64,000 nucleotides of DNA, from NCBI GenBank assembly GCA_965214055.1, contig OZ243931.1, positions 2,542,001-2,606,000 on the forward strand, read 5' to 3'. The DNA is from WTGA01 sp965214055. GTDB lineage: Bacteria; Pseudomonadota; Gammaproteobacteria; Arenicellales; Poriferihabitantaceae. Made by a program: the position numbers and the translations under genes. The notes under the pieces are model-generated. The model saw only the letters and a list, made by a program, of their open reading frames with translations, was not told the origin of the DNA and made no database searches. Positions 17,968 through 27,289 of the stretch are shown piece after piece. Numbering within the stretch: the first letter of the stretch is position 1; each line of letters opens with the position of its first letter.

Positions 17968-18693
17968 TCAGCTGGCGAGACCGGTGAGGGGCTTCTTTTG
18001 GTTGATGGGGGTCACATTATCGGAAAGACGGTTCTGGTGGGTCTCCACCAGTTTCCGGTCAACCAGTTCGAGGGTTCTTTCCGAAATAGGCCTGAAGTGA
18101 TGGCTGTGGTGACTGCAGATGACAATCGATACATTGGATTTCTTCAACTGTCCCAGTAATTCCAGGGTCCGTCCGCTTGAATGGGCATCCAGATTGGCAG
18201 TAGGTTCATCCATCAACAGGTAGGAGGACTGCCTTAACCAGGCCCTCGCCAGCGATACGCGCTGCTGCTGACCTCCGGACAGGGTTTTCGCATTGTTGAA
18301 GGCGTACCGGGTCAACATCCCCCATTCAAGGGCCTGGTTGACCTTGTCATAGACCTCCTGCTTTCTGAACAGTCTGGGCAGGCACAATTCCAGGTTTCTG
18401 AAAACCGTTCCCTGGAACATGTAGGGTTGTTGATGCAGGTACATGGTATTGGCAAGCAATCCTTTCCTCGACTTTTTCCAGTTGCGGAAACCGCTTCCGA
18501 GATCCACCTCCCCTGAATCCGGTTTTTCCAGTCCCGCGAGGATTCGAAGCAGGGTGGTCTTGCCGGTGCCATTGTCCCCGGTCAGCGTAATGACGGACCC
18601 TGGATGCAGTGCAATGCCGATGTTTTCAAGCAGATGGAATCCCGGAAAGGACTTGCTGATGTCACGGAACTGGAGTACGGGTTGGTTTGTCAT
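17968..18693 (-). CDS. tupC: Tungstate/molybdate-type ABC transporter ATP-binding protein
   Basis: 241 residues. Walker A GDNGTGKTT, signature LSGGQQQR, Walker B YLLMDEP followed by TANLDAHS, and the switch His in CSHHSHH. The ATG overlaps the TGA of the permease gene by one base (TGATG), so the two are coupled. The pairing with a TupB-like permease and mobA points to tungstate or molybdate import. The symbol is given by context and is less certain than the class. Confidence 0.85.
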   Translation of the reverse strand: MTNQPVLQFRDISKSFPGFHLLENIGIALHPGSVITLTGDNGTGKTTLLRILAGLEKPDSGEVDLGSGFRNWKKSRKGLLANTMYLHQQPYMFQGTVFRNLELCLPRLFRKQEVYDKVNQALEWGMLTRYAFNNAKTLSGGQQQRVSLARAWLRQSSYLLMDEPTANLDAHSSGRTLELLGQLKKSNVSIVICSHHSHHFRPISERTLELVDRKLVETHQNRLSDNVTPINQKKPLTGLAS

Positions 18694-19391
18694 CAGGCCA
18701 GTTTACCTTTTCCCTGGAAGTATTGAAGCAGTATGTTCAGGATAAATGCGAGAAGAATCAACACGATCCCCAGTGCAATTCCCTGGGCAAACTCGCCTTT
18801 GCTGGTTTGAAGTGCGATGGCGGTGGGGATGTTCCGGGTGTAATGCAAAATGTTTCCACCCACCATCATGGAAGCACCCACTTCCGCGATGATCCGTCCA
18901 AAGCCGGCAAGAATCGCCGCAAAGAGGCCGAATTTTACTTCATTTACGATGAGCAGGAAGGTTTTGAATACGGAATTTCCCAGAGTTCTTGAAGTTTCCC
19001 AGGCACGTTGGTCGGCCGCCTGGAAGGCGGCATGGCTCATTGCAATCAAAATCGGAAAGCTGAGTAAAAACTGCGCAATGACCATTGCAGATTGGGTAAA
19101 CAGCAGTTTCCAATCGCCCAGCGGGCCCTGGTTGGACAGGAGGAGGTAGACCAGCAACCCTATGACGACGGCGGGAAACGCCATCAGGGTGTTGAATACG
19201 GACAGCAACAACCGCCTGCCCGGAAAATTGAAATGGGCCAGGACAAATGCCAGCACCAGGGCGATGGGGCAGGCAAGCAGGATGGCTGTACTGGATACTT
19301 TAAACGATATTCCAACGATTTCCCACAGGGCGGGATCCCCGGAAACCAGCAGTGACAGCGCTTCGGATGTCGCTGTAAAGAGTGAGTCCAA
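18693..19391 (-). CDS. tupB: Tungstate/molybdate-type ABC transporter permease
   Basis: 232 residues, five to six membrane helices. The binding-protein-dependent transport motif RIIAEVGASMMVGGNI fits the TupB/WtpB group. The start is TTG at 19391 (MDSLFTATSEAL); no ATG is available in the frame nearby. No periplasmic binding-protein gene (tupA) lies on either side: the next gene upstream encodes a GFA protein. The binding protein must be encoded elsewhere, or the system is incomplete. Confidence 0.85.
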   Translation of the reverse strand: MDSLFTATSEALSLLVSGDPALWEIVGISFKVSSTAILLACPIALVLAFVLAHFNFPGRRLLLSVFNTLMAFPAVVIGLLVYLLLSNQGPLGDWKLLFTQSAMVIAQFLLSFPILIAMSHAAFQAADQRAWETSRTLGNSVFKTFLLIVNEVKFGLFAAILAGFGRIIAEVGASMMVGGNILHYTRNIPTAIALQTSKGEFAQGIALGIVLILLAFILNILLQYFQGKGKLA

Positions 19392-19476
19392 AAACCAAAT
19401 TCAGTTGACAATTCAGCCGGGAATTATACACAAGAAGGGAAGGCACGGGCGGACTGTGAACTGCGGTGAAACCGGG

Positions 19477-19896
19477 TCAATCCAGTGGCTGCATGCCGTC
19501 CTTGCCGCCGAGTTTGGGAAGATGGTCGTTTATCTCAACCCAGTCAGCCCGGGAGTCATAGTAGTAATGTTCTTCTGGAATACGGTCAATCGGTCCGTGC
19601 AAAGCGGCCAGCGCAATATCAATGGAGTCTTCTTCCACCTGGCAGAACAACTGGCTGCCGCAATGGCTGCAAAAGCTGCGCACCCCTTTCTGTGAACTTC
19701 GGTATCTCGACAAACGGGATTTTCCCGAGGTAAGTACCAGTTGACCAATGGGCACGGCCGTCCAGGTGACAAACGCCGCGCCATGCGGGCGCCGGCACAT
19801 GCTACAGTGGCAATGCCCGCAAAACAGGGTCGGCAGTTCGATTGTGAATTGAACTGCCGTGCAAAAACAGCTACCGGTTACTTTCTTGTCAGACAT
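19477..19896 (-). CDS. GFA family (glutathione-dependent formaldehyde-activating-like) zinc protein
   Basis: 139 residues, complete GFA fold. Zinc-ligand cysteines are in GSCFCTAVQF, GHCHCSMCRRPHGAAF and FCSHCGSQLF. Most family members are not shown to act on formaldehyde, so the substrate remains open. The gene is 85 nt upstream of tupB on the same strand and may be a separate unit or the first gene of that operon. Confidence 0.9.
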   Translation of the reverse strand: MSDKKVTGSCFCTAVQFTIELPTLFCGHCHCSMCRRPHGAAFVTWTAVPIGQLVLTSGKSRLSRYRSSQKGVRSFCSHCGSQLFCQVEEDSIDIALAALHGPIDRIPEEHYYYDSRADWVEINDHLPKLGGKDGMQPLD

Positions 19897-20269
19897 GACC
19901 CCCCTTGAAATCTGAAACTGCAGGAAATACGAATCAACCAGATTTTCCGGGATTTTTCAATCCCTGTGCTGCGGGACTGATCCGGCCCGGAACTTTCCCG
20001 ATTGGGCGGGTCGGAACAATATGGATTGAGTATCCCCCGCTGTTCACATAAAATTTGACGGATTGCAACTGCCGGAGAATGTCTTGTACCGCTTTCCCCT
20101 GAACAGATTGAGTTTGACAGGACCCATGGATTTCGTCGGGTGGAGAAATTGTTTCACCGGGAAGGATGGGAGCCGACGCCATCGATGACAACCCGGATAT
20201 CCTGAAGGCTCCGAAATACAACGGATTCTTCCCGTACCCTCATCAATACGCCGCCTTACAGGGATTGCC
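19897..20269 (+). other. Gene-free stretch between divergent GFA and EamA genes
   Basis: About 370 bp that must hold both promoters. A minus-strand frame at 19934-20221 (95 codons) shows no domain and is not accepted as a gene. No repeat or clear promoter was recognised. Confidence 0.4.
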
Positions 20270-21178
20270 ATGATTGAGCTTTGGATTCCAGTAACCATTG
20301 CTGCCGGATTTTTTCAAAATCTCCGTTCAGTGGTGCAAAAACAGCTGAAGGGTCGTCTGTCCAACCAGGGTGCCGCCTATTCGAGATTCTTCTACGCCCT
20401 TCCCGTGGCACTGGCCTACCTGCTGGTGTTGCAGCTTGTCTGGGACCTGCCGCTGCCCCGGTCCAACCCGGTATTTTTGCTTTTCTGTCTGGTGGGAGGA
20501 ATTTCCCAGATTCTGTTTACGGTTTTTCTGTTGTGGATGTTTTCATTTCAGAGCTTTGCGGTGGGCACCACTTTTTCCAAGCTGGAGGTGGTTTGGGTCG
20601 CCATTCTGGCGGCGGTGGTTCTTGGAGAAAACCTGAACGCCGTTGCCGTACTCGCGATTGGGGTATCGGCGGTGGGAGTGGTTGCGCTTTCATTGGGTCA
20701 AAACAATCTGACGATGAAGGCCCTGTTTGACGGGGTATTCAGCAGGGCAACAGTAATGGGCATTGCCTGCGCCGGTTTTCTGGGCGCTTCTTCGATGTGC
20801 TACCGCGGGGCCGCACTTGCGCTGGACCACCAGCCATTTTATATTGCGGCAGCGTTTGCGCTGGTAATCGCTCTGGCCATCCAGACAATTCTCATGGGGG
20901 CTTACCTGATGATCCGGGAGCCCGGAGAAATGACCCGGTTGATAAGGAACTGGAAATTCGCCGGGCTGGCTGGATTGGCGGGGGCGGCCGCAACCGCCTG
21001 CTGGTTTACCGCATTTGCCCTGCAAAAAGCCAGCTATGTCCGCGCCGTCGGACAAACTGAACTGATCTTTACGTTTATCGCCACCACCGTGTACTTCAGG
21101 GAAAAGGTCAACCCGGCTGAGTACCTCGGTATTTTCCTGGTTTTGTCGGGAATCATCATGCTGCTGTTGTACGGGTGA
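20270..21178 (+). CDS. DMT superfamily (EamA-type) transporter
   Basis: 302 residues, ten predicted membrane helices in two EamA repeats. The second repeat ends with AVGQTELIFTFIATTVYFREK, typical for the family. It is an inner-membrane exporter or importer of small metabolites with unknown substrate. ATG 20270 is preceded by AGGGA. It is followed after 78 nt by the aldolase gene. Confidence 0.9.
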   Translation: MIELWIPVTIAAGFFQNLRSVVQKQLKGRLSNQGAAYSRFFYALPVALAYLLVLQLVWDLPLPRSNPVFLLFCLVGGISQILFTVFLLWMFSFQSFAVGTTFSKLEVVWVAILAAVVLGENLNAVAVLAIGVSAVGVVALSLGQNNLTMKALFDGVFSRATVMGIACAGFLGASSMCYRGAALALDHQPFYIAAAFALVIALAIQTILMGAYLMIREPGEMTRLIRNWKFAGLAGLAGAAATACWFTAFALQKASYVRAVGQTELIFTFIATTVYFREKVNPAEYLGIFLVLSGIIMLLLYG

Positions 21179-21256
21179 GCACTCCCTACCCCAACTCCAC
21201 ATGAAAACGAAGTGTTCCAGTAAAATAACAATGAAAACCAAACGACAACTGCCCAA

Positions 21257-22195
21257 ATGCTGACAACCAAAATGGCGGGCGTAATCACGCCCATTCTGAC
21301 TCCTTTTGATGATGATCTCAAATTCCAGCCGGATCTTTATGTTAAACATGCCAGCTGGTTGCTGTACCACGGTGTGAACGGTATCGTCCCATTTGGAACC
21401 ACCGGGGAGGCCTTGAGCATGTCGGTGCAGGAACGCCTGGATGCGGTGGATGTGCTGATCGATAGCGGCATTGACCCGGGTTATCTGATGCCGGGAGCGG
21501 GGCTGTGCAATCTGCCCGAAACCATCGTACTTTGCCGGCAGGTGGCGGAACGGGGATGTGCGGCGGCCCTGACGCTGCCCCCGTTTTTTTATAAAAATGC
21601 CAGTGATGACGGGTTGTACCAGTACTTTGTCGAACTGATTGATACCGTGAATCATCCGGGGCTGAAGATCTGCCTGTACCATATCCCGCCGATGGTCGGG
21701 ATGGGTTTTTCGCCCTCGTTGGCGGGTCGGCTCGCCAGCGAATTCCCGGATGTCGTGGTGGGGTATAAAGACAGTTCCGGGGATTTTGAAAATACCCGGG
21801 CCGTGCTGAAGACAGCCCCGGGCATGGCCGTTTTCCCCGGATCGGAAAGATTTCTCAGGGAGGGGCTTGAATGCGGGGCCATGGGCTGTATTTCAGCCAC
21901 CTGCAATACCAATCCAGCAGGCATCCGAGAGGTTTATGATATCGCGACCGGTCGCCGAAGAGGCGATCTTGGGCAGGCAGAAGAAAAAATGATTCACTAC
22001 CGAAACTCGGTGGAAGGATATGCGCCGATTCCAGCCATGAAAGGCCTGCTGGCGACGCAAAACCAGGACCTGCGCTGGCGAAACGTCCGGCCTCCTTTGG
22101 TGCCGGCCACCCATAAGGATATGGTCGTTTTAGTTCATACGATCTACCGGTGTTTAGACGACCTGCCGGAGTCCATACGATCTGCCGGCGTTTAG
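21257..22195 (+). CDS. DapA/NAL family aldolase (not classical DapA)
   Basis: 312 residues, TIM barrel of the dihydrodipicolinate synthase/N-acetylneuraminate lyase family. The Schiff-base Lys is in VGYKDSSGDF (about residue 172) and FGTTGEALSM binds the keto-acid carboxylate. True DapA has a YNVPxRT segment with a substrate-binding Arg; here it reads YHIPPMVG without the Arg. A role as a 2-keto acid aldolase is therefore more likely than lysine synthesis. The substrate is unknown. Confidence 0.87.
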   Translation: MLTTKMAGVITPILTPFDDDLKFQPDLYVKHASWLLYHGVNGIVPFGTTGEALSMSVQERLDAVDVLIDSGIDPGYLMPGAGLCNLPETIVLCRQVAERGCAAALTLPPFFYKNASDDGLYQYFVELIDTVNHPGLKICLYHIPPMVGMGFSPSLAGRLASEFPDVVVGYKDSSGDFENTRAVLKTAPGMAVFPGSERFLREGLECGAMGCISATCNTNPAGIREVYDIATGRRRGDLGQAEEKMIHYRNSVEGYAPIPAMKGLLATQNQDLRWRNVRPPLVPATHKDMVVLVHTIYRCLDDLPESIRSAGV

Positions 22196-22235
22196 GCGGG
22201 AAACCGGGAGAGACCATATTGATCAACCTCCAGTC

Positions 22236-22874
22236 ATGGAAAATTTCACGATCACAACCACACTGCGAAAGGCGTTGTCCGAAAACCTGCGTCGTTTCCA
22301 GCTGGTTCCCATTGAGGACGGGAACCTTCGCCATGCGGCCGTCGCGATTGTCGTTACGGGCTCCCCGAATGATTGGAGCATTCCGGGTATTCTGCTTACG
22401 CGAAGGCCGGTCAGGTTGAACCAGCATTCCGGCCAATACGCCTTGCCGGGTGGGAAAATTGATCCCGGTGAGACTCCGCAAATCGCGGCACTTCGGGAAC
22501 TGCGTGAAGAACTGGGGATGCAACTGGAGGAGTCGGATATCATCGGGCGGCTGGATGACTACCCCACAAGATCGAAATTCCGCATTACGCCCATCGTGTT
22601 GTGGTGGGGATCGGAGTACGAATTGTCCCCCTCAGCGGACGAAGTGGAACGGGTGTTCCATATTCCGTTCCATGAACTGGACAGCGATGCGATTCCGGTC
22701 TTTGAGCCGGGAGTGGAGGCTGGCCGACCGGTCCTTTGCTCGAATTTCCCGACACTTGGACATCGAATGTATTCGCCTACCGCCTCCATGATCTATCAAT
22801 TCCGGGAGGTGGCCATACGGGGGAGATCGACCCGGGTCGCCCACTATGATCAGCCCCGGTTCGCCTGGAAATGA
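22236..22874 (+). CDS. NUDIX hydrolase (CoA pyrophosphatase-like)
   Basis: 212 residues. Complete Nudix box from the Gly of GGKIDPGE to REELG (about residues 70-92), preceded by LNQHSGQYALPGG, which is typical of the YeaB/NudL CoA-diphosphatase group. It probably cleaves CoA or related dinucleotide compounds. It lies 40 nt after the aldolase gene and converges on the dehydrogenase gene with 7 nt between stops. Confidence 0.9.
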   Translation: MENFTITTTLRKALSENLRRFQLVPIEDGNLRHAAVAIVVTGSPNDWSIPGILLTRRPVRLNQHSGQYALPGGKIDPGETPQIAALRELREELGMQLEESDIIGRLDDYPTRSKFRITPIVLWWGSEYELSPSADEVERVFHIPFHELDSDAIPVFEPGVEAGRPVLCSNFPTLGHRMYSPTASMIYQFREVAIRGRSTRVAHYDQPRFAWK

Positions 22875-22881
22875 GCGGTGG

Positions 22882-23844
22882 TCAATTCACGACATTCACG
22901 GGTTTGCCGTTGAAATAGCTTTCCAGATTGTCCACAGCGATTTCGAACAGCCGGTCAACGGCCTGTGCAGTGTGGTATGCGACATGGGGGGTCACAATCA
23001 CATTGTCCATGGAAGAAAAAGGATGGTCAGCGGGCAATGGTTCCTGGTGGAAGACATCAATTCCAGCGGCTGCGAGATGGTCGGACTGCAATGACTCGAT
23101 GAGCGCCTCTTCATGGACCAGTTCTGCGCGTGCGGTGTTGATGAGGATGGACCCGGGCTGCATGCTTTGAAGTGCGGTCGGGTCGATGATGCCATGGGTT
23201 TCCTCATTGGAAGCGAGATGAAGAGAGACAATGGAGCACGATGCATACAGTTCTTCAAGCGTGCACAGCGTGATGTCGTATCGGGTTTCCAGGTCCGGGT
23301 TCATCGACCGGGTCCAGACATGGACATTCATTCCGAAGGCATTGCACAGTCGGGCAACGTGTTTGCCGATGCCTCCGAAGCCGATCAATCCGATCTTCTT
23401 TCCGTGCAGTTCGACCAGGTCGGTGGACTGATCCCAGATCCCGGATTTCAGTTCCCGGTTCAGACGGGGCAGTTGGCGGCAGACGGACAACAACAGTGCC
23501 AGGGTGTGTTCCCCGACGGTGATATCCGAATACCCGGGGCAGTTGCACACCGTGATATTCCGTTCCCTGGCCTGGTCCATGTCGACAAATTTATCGGCCC
23601 CGACACCGCTGAAGGAAATGACTTCCAGGTTTTCAGCGGACCGCATTACATCTCCGGGCAGGTCCCAGCCCAGGAGTATACCCTGGGCGTGGGCGATGCG
23701 ATGAAGGTATTCCCGGGTGGACCCCGGGCGGCCCACGTGAATTTCCAGGTCCGCAAAGGCGCGAAGACGATCAAAGTGCCGGGCGTGTAATTCAATTTCA
23801 TTGCCATCCGCATCGGGATAGGTGATTTTGATCTTGGAAGACAT
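22882..23844 (-). CDS. D-isomer-specific 2-hydroxyacid dehydrogenase family protein
   Basis: 320 residues. NAD-binding motif GLIGFGGIGKHVARL (about residue 150); catalytic Arg in NTARAELVHEE, then a Glu, and His in TPHVAYHTA. The family reduces 2-keto acids or oxidises D-2-hydroxy acids (glycerate, phosphoglycerate, lactate). There is no C-terminal ACT domain, so it is not a regulated SerA. The substrate is unknown. Confidence 0.9.
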   Translation of the reverse strand: MSSKIKITYPDADGNEIELHARHFDRLRAFADLEIHVGRPGSTREYLHRIAHAQGILLGWDLPGDVMRSAENLEVISFSGVGADKFVDMDQARERNITVCNCPGYSDITVGEHTLALLLSVCRQLPRLNRELKSGIWDQSTDLVELHGKKIGLIGFGGIGKHVARLCNAFGMNVHVWTRSMNPDLETRYDITLCTLEELYASCSIVSLHLASNEETHGIIDPTALQSMQPGSILINTARAELVHEEALIESLQSDHLAAAGIDVFHQEPLPADHPFSSMDNVIVTPHVAYHTAQAVDRLFEIAVDNLESYFNGKPVNVVN

Positions 23845-23973
23845 CAGTGGTTCACGGGTTTGTCACGGTTATCATGGTGTATTTTGGGATTTTCTGATCC
23901 CGGTATCATTCATGAGTGGTGCAAAATGGTCTATTTCTATCCGATGTGTCTGGTTCGATTTTATAGGCTGTTC

Positions 23974-24380
23974 AAGCAGTTCAAAAGTGGATTGTTTCGA
24001 GGATTTCCCATCGAAGCTGATGGTCGATTGACAGCTCGCAGAATCATTCAGCCGGGCGGTTTCGATGATCGGGAAAATCCGCATTTGAGTTTTTGTAGTC
24101 GTTCAGCGTCCTGCGTACAACCCTCGCCCCATGATTTCCAATTGACTGACTTGCAGCAATTGCTCAATGATATTCTCAATCGACATTCTCAATCGCTATG
24201 CTGTCCTGGTCATAATTTTCCTCCAGGAACCCAGTTCACTTCGCAAAGGGTGATTTGCCGATAAAACAAGGGGGCCTCCTTCGTACAGTGGTTCTCAATA
24301 TACCGGGTTGCGGCCGCCTCCTGTTTCGCATCATCCTGTGCCAAATAACGAATCAGCACATTGGTATCCAGGGCTTGCAA
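23974..24380 (-). pseudogene. Decayed PIN-domain toxin (VapC-like)
   Basis: Reading the minus strand from TTG 24380 gives LQALDTNVLIRYLAQDD, a clear PIN start with the first catalytic Asp, continuing to ITLCEVNW and then a stop. Later PIN segments continue in other frames: ENIIEQLLQVSQLEIMG, LNDYKNSNADF and finally SCQSTISFDGKSSKQ. At least three frameshifts or stops break the gene. It overlaps the relic antitoxin in front, the normal order of a VapBC pair. Confidence 0.75.
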
Positions 24381-24618
24381 CCTTGTTCCCCCTTTATCTT
24401 GATGGTGGACTTCATTTCCTCAACACTGATCGGGCTCTCGGGTGCGTCGATGATCCCCTTGAGAGACGTGATCGGTTGGGTGACCGATAACAGTCCCCCC
24501 TTCCTGATCCTTCCATCAGGAAATGGATTCGGTCCCCGGTTTGGATTCCCAAACCCGTTTTTATATCAATCGGTATGGTGATCCGGCCTTTGCTGGTGAC
24601 CGTTGCTATCGACAGAAT
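24353..24618 (-). pseudogene. Decayed AbrB-type antitoxin
   Basis: The minus strand reads ATVTSKGRITIPIDIKTGLG then IQTGDRIHFLMEGSGRG, the SpoVT/AbrB swapped-hairpin domain. After a run of six C on the plus strand (24495-24500) the sense continues in another frame (LLSVTQPITSLKGIIDAPES then PISVEEMKSTIK), so one base was lost in the homopolymer. No normal start codon remains. The partner is the broken PIN gene that follows. Confidence 0.75.
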
Positions 24619-24870
24619 TTAACCCCAGCGAAACTGCCCATAAAGCATATTCCTTACTTCATGGACAGTCAAATGATAGAATTGCCTGAACAACTCTGCG
24701 TTTTGAGTCGGGCGGTGATACAGGGCTGTACTGGATGTATTCCCTGTTATCGCTTCAAAAGAGCAAACCATGACTACGAAGGCGGCCACAAGGGACCACG
24801 CAATTCTCCGAACCAGCGTCCTACCAGGACGTGCTACATGCCTATAACCGTGTAAGCCTTCGGTAAACGT

Positions 24871-25392
24871 GTGATGCCACCCCCTCACAAGGTGGCCGAG
24901 GTCATTGCCGGCACATTGCACATGAAGCCGCGCCCCGCCTCCACGCATGCCAGGGCAAGTACCGGGCTTGGGGCGAAAATCACTACGCCGTATGACCATG
25001 GAGATGGGGGGCCGGGTGGTTGGTGGATCGTCTTTGAGCCGGAGTTGCATCTGGGCGAGGACATCCTGGTCCCCGACCTGGCGGGTTGGCGCCGGGAACG
25101 GATGCCGGACTATCCTAATGTGGCATATTTTGCCTTGGTACCGGACTGGGTGTGCGAGGTCCTCTCGCCCTCGACGAGGGCACTGGATCAGGGAAAGAAG
25201 CGGGCAATCGACGCCCGGGAAGGCGTGGCACACCTCTGGTTCGTTGACCCCGATGCACGCACTCTGGAGGCCTTCGAGTTGAGGGAGGGTCAATTGGTTC
25301 TGTTGGAGACCCTGACGGGCAACGACTCCGTCTCTCTGCCCCCCTTCGGGGTGACCAGTTTCAACCTTGGTGCCCTGTGGTCGGATTCGTGA
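24871..25392 (+). CDS. Uma2 family endonuclease (DUF820), N-terminus possibly shortened
   Basis: 173 residues with the Uma2 restriction-endonuclease-like core: ELHLGEDILVPDLAGWR (acidic pair), then WVCEVLSPSTRALDQGKK and HLWFVDPDA. The family start usually includes about ten residues before PPHKVAEVI. Here a TAA at 24853 blocks the frame, so translation must begin at GTG 24871 or ATG 24874. It may be intact or trimmed by a nonsense change. Uma2 genes are often multicopy and mobile; their role is uncertain. Confidence 0.75.
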   Translation: MMPPPHKVAEVIAGTLHMKPRPASTHARASTGLGAKITTPYDHGDGGPGGWWIVFEPELHLGEDILVPDLAGWRRERMPDYPNVAYFALVPDWVCEVLSPSTRALDQGKKRAIDAREGVAHLWFVDPDARTLEAFELREGQLVLLETLTGNDSVSLPPFGVTSFNLGALWSDS

Positions 25393-25879
25393 TGCCGTTT
25401 GCTCGGTCGTGCTGACCCTGGTTGCCAGTGAATGATGCCAGCGCAACGGAACCAGTGACAGAATGGGGCACCATTCATACAACCGGATACCATAGCCCGA
25501 TTTCATTTTTCGGGCTGTTTCCGCAGGCAGGACTGATATCGGCCATGGGACTGGTTGTGGTGGAGAATCTGCATGAGTGAGAAACACGACCATATCCGGA
25601 TTGAGCGAAAACTTGGCTTTCGTGCGGCGCATGCCCAAAGGATCTTCACGGAATGTCGGTCTGGCTCTGTTGATCGGCGGATGCTTCCATGTTGCCACGG
25701 AAACAGGGGGTGATTCATACCATTTTATTCCGTTGGACCACTCTTGGTATTGAAATGCAAGTCGTCCAGCGTTTACACTGCATGGACGAATCACCGTGCC
25801 GGTCGTGGTTGGTTTTGTGGGATAACTGGCCTGCCGGGAGAGTGCTTTCTTTGAACGGGAACGGGGGAATATCATAATC
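25393..25879 (+). other. Gene-free stretch
   Basis: About 490 bp between the Uma2 gene and the FGE-like gene. Only short frames occur, and the long minus-strand frame across it (24619-25932) covers the Uma2 gene and has no domain. Nothing recognised. Confidence 0.4.
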
Positions 25880-26731
25880 ATGAGAAGAAATCTGATGGCA
25901 GTTTCGGTGCTGCTGCTGGCCACCCTGACCACGTATCCGACGGTGGCCGGGTCCGAACCCGAGGTCGGGCAGGTTTTCCGGGATTGCGAGTTATGCCCGG
26001 AAATGGTAGTCGTCCCATCGGGCAGTTATGAGATGGGGAAACCAACCCATGAGCTGGGGTGGGCGCATGATGGAAATCCCATTGGCCCGGTCCATCCGGT
26101 GACCATTGCAGCGGCTTTCGCGGTCAGCCGGTATGAGGTCACCTTTGCCGAGTGGGATGCCTGTGTTGTCCAGGGCGGCTGCAATGCGTACCGGCCCGAT
26201 GACATGGGCTGGGGCCGGGGCAATCGACCCGTCATCAATGTGTCCTGGAAGGATGCCCGGGCCTTTGTGGCCTGGCTGCACAGCAAAACCGGTCATCCCT
26301 ACCGTCTCTTGAGTGAATCGGAATGGGAGTATGTTGCCCGGGCGGGCACACAGACGGCATTTCATACCGGTGACCGCATTACGGCAGACCAGGCGAATTT
26401 CAATGGTACCTATACCTATAATGGTTCATCCCAGAGTGTTTTCCGGATGCAGACCATCGAGGTGGGAAGTTTCCCCGCCAACAACTTCGGTCTTTTTGAT
26501 GTGCATGGAAATGTTTCGGAATGGGTGGAGGATTGCTTTGACCGCAGTGATGCGGGGGCCTCTTCGGATGGCACGGCGCGTCCGGCCGATGATTGCATTG
26601 GACATGTCCTGCGCGGAGGTTCCTGGACCAGCGATCCGTGGTTTGTCCGGTCAGCGAACCGCGCCCGGAACCACATCGAAGGACGAAATCACAACATCGG
26701 CTTTCGGGTCGCCCGGACTCTGGGACAGTAG
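25880..26731 (+). CDS. Exported formylglycine-generating-enzyme-like (SUMF1) protein
   Basis: 283 residues with an N-terminal signal peptide (hydrophobic MAVSVLLLATLTTYPTVAG) and an FGE-sulfatase domain: MVVVPSGSYEMG, the RYEVTFAEWDAC segment, NVSWKDARAFVAWLHSKTG, SESEWEYVARAG, GNVSEWVEDCFD, VLRGGSWTS and NIGFRVAR. Many such proteins are not sulfatase-activating enzymes but binding or modifying proteins. It would act in the periplasm. It stands alone. Confidence 0.9.
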   Translation: MRRNLMAVSVLLLATLTTYPTVAGSEPEVGQVFRDCELCPEMVVVPSGSYEMGKPTHELGWAHDGNPIGPVHPVTIAAAFAVSRYEVTFAEWDACVVQGGCNAYRPDDMGWGRGNRPVINVSWKDARAFVAWLHSKTGHPYRLLSESEWEYVARAGTQTAFHTGDRITADQANFNGTYTYNGSSQSVFRMQTIEVGSFPANNFGLFDVHGNVSEWVEDCFDRSDAGASSDGTARPADDCIGHVLRGGSWTSDPWFVRSANRARNHIEGRNHNIGFRVARTLGQ

Positions 26732-27289
26732 GGTTTGGCGGGTTGCCGATTGTTGATGTGTGCAGATAAAGTGAATGGACAGTCCAGGCGGACAACTTTC
26801 CCCACCTTTTGGCAGCTCTTTATTCTCCCCGTTAACCAATCCTTAAAGATGGCACGATATTCAGGCATTCAAGATATGGAAAACGAATAGAGGTCAGCAC
26901 TGACCTTGGGAACTGGAACGACCAGCCCGAAAAGGTTAGTCCGATTTTGGGAACGGCCCTCTGGTCGCTGCGGGAAGTATATGCGGTATTGTGCAGGTCA
27001 TGCAAACCTGGAAGCACAGAAATGATGTCAACACACACGGAACCTGATTTCGGGACCTGCACAACGAAGAGAAACAGAATTTTTCCTGTCCCAACGTTCG
27101 CACCTGCCTGTCAAGGGACTCCTGTTGTTCTTTGCTGACACGCAACACGCCAGGTTCCACCGGCCCTGTACAATCCTGGTTTTCGGGGCGCTTTATCGAA
27201 ACGATTGTTGACGGATTGAAAAGCAGATTTACCTTTGCCGGTACCGATAAAAATTGAACACATAAAGACCGATTGATCGCCCTGATACA
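26732..27289 (+). other. Gene-free stretch
   Basis: About 560 bp with no convincing gene on either strand. A minus-strand frame (26936-28027) mainly shadows the next gene. No repeat was recognised. Confidence 0.4.

Noticed and set aside
19934..20221. 95-codon minus-strand frame
   Set aside because: Lies in a divergent promoter region and shows no family feature.
24619..25932. 437-codon minus-strand frame
   Set aside because: It covers the Uma2 gene in antisense and has no recognisable domain. The smaller plus-strand gene has the family motifs.
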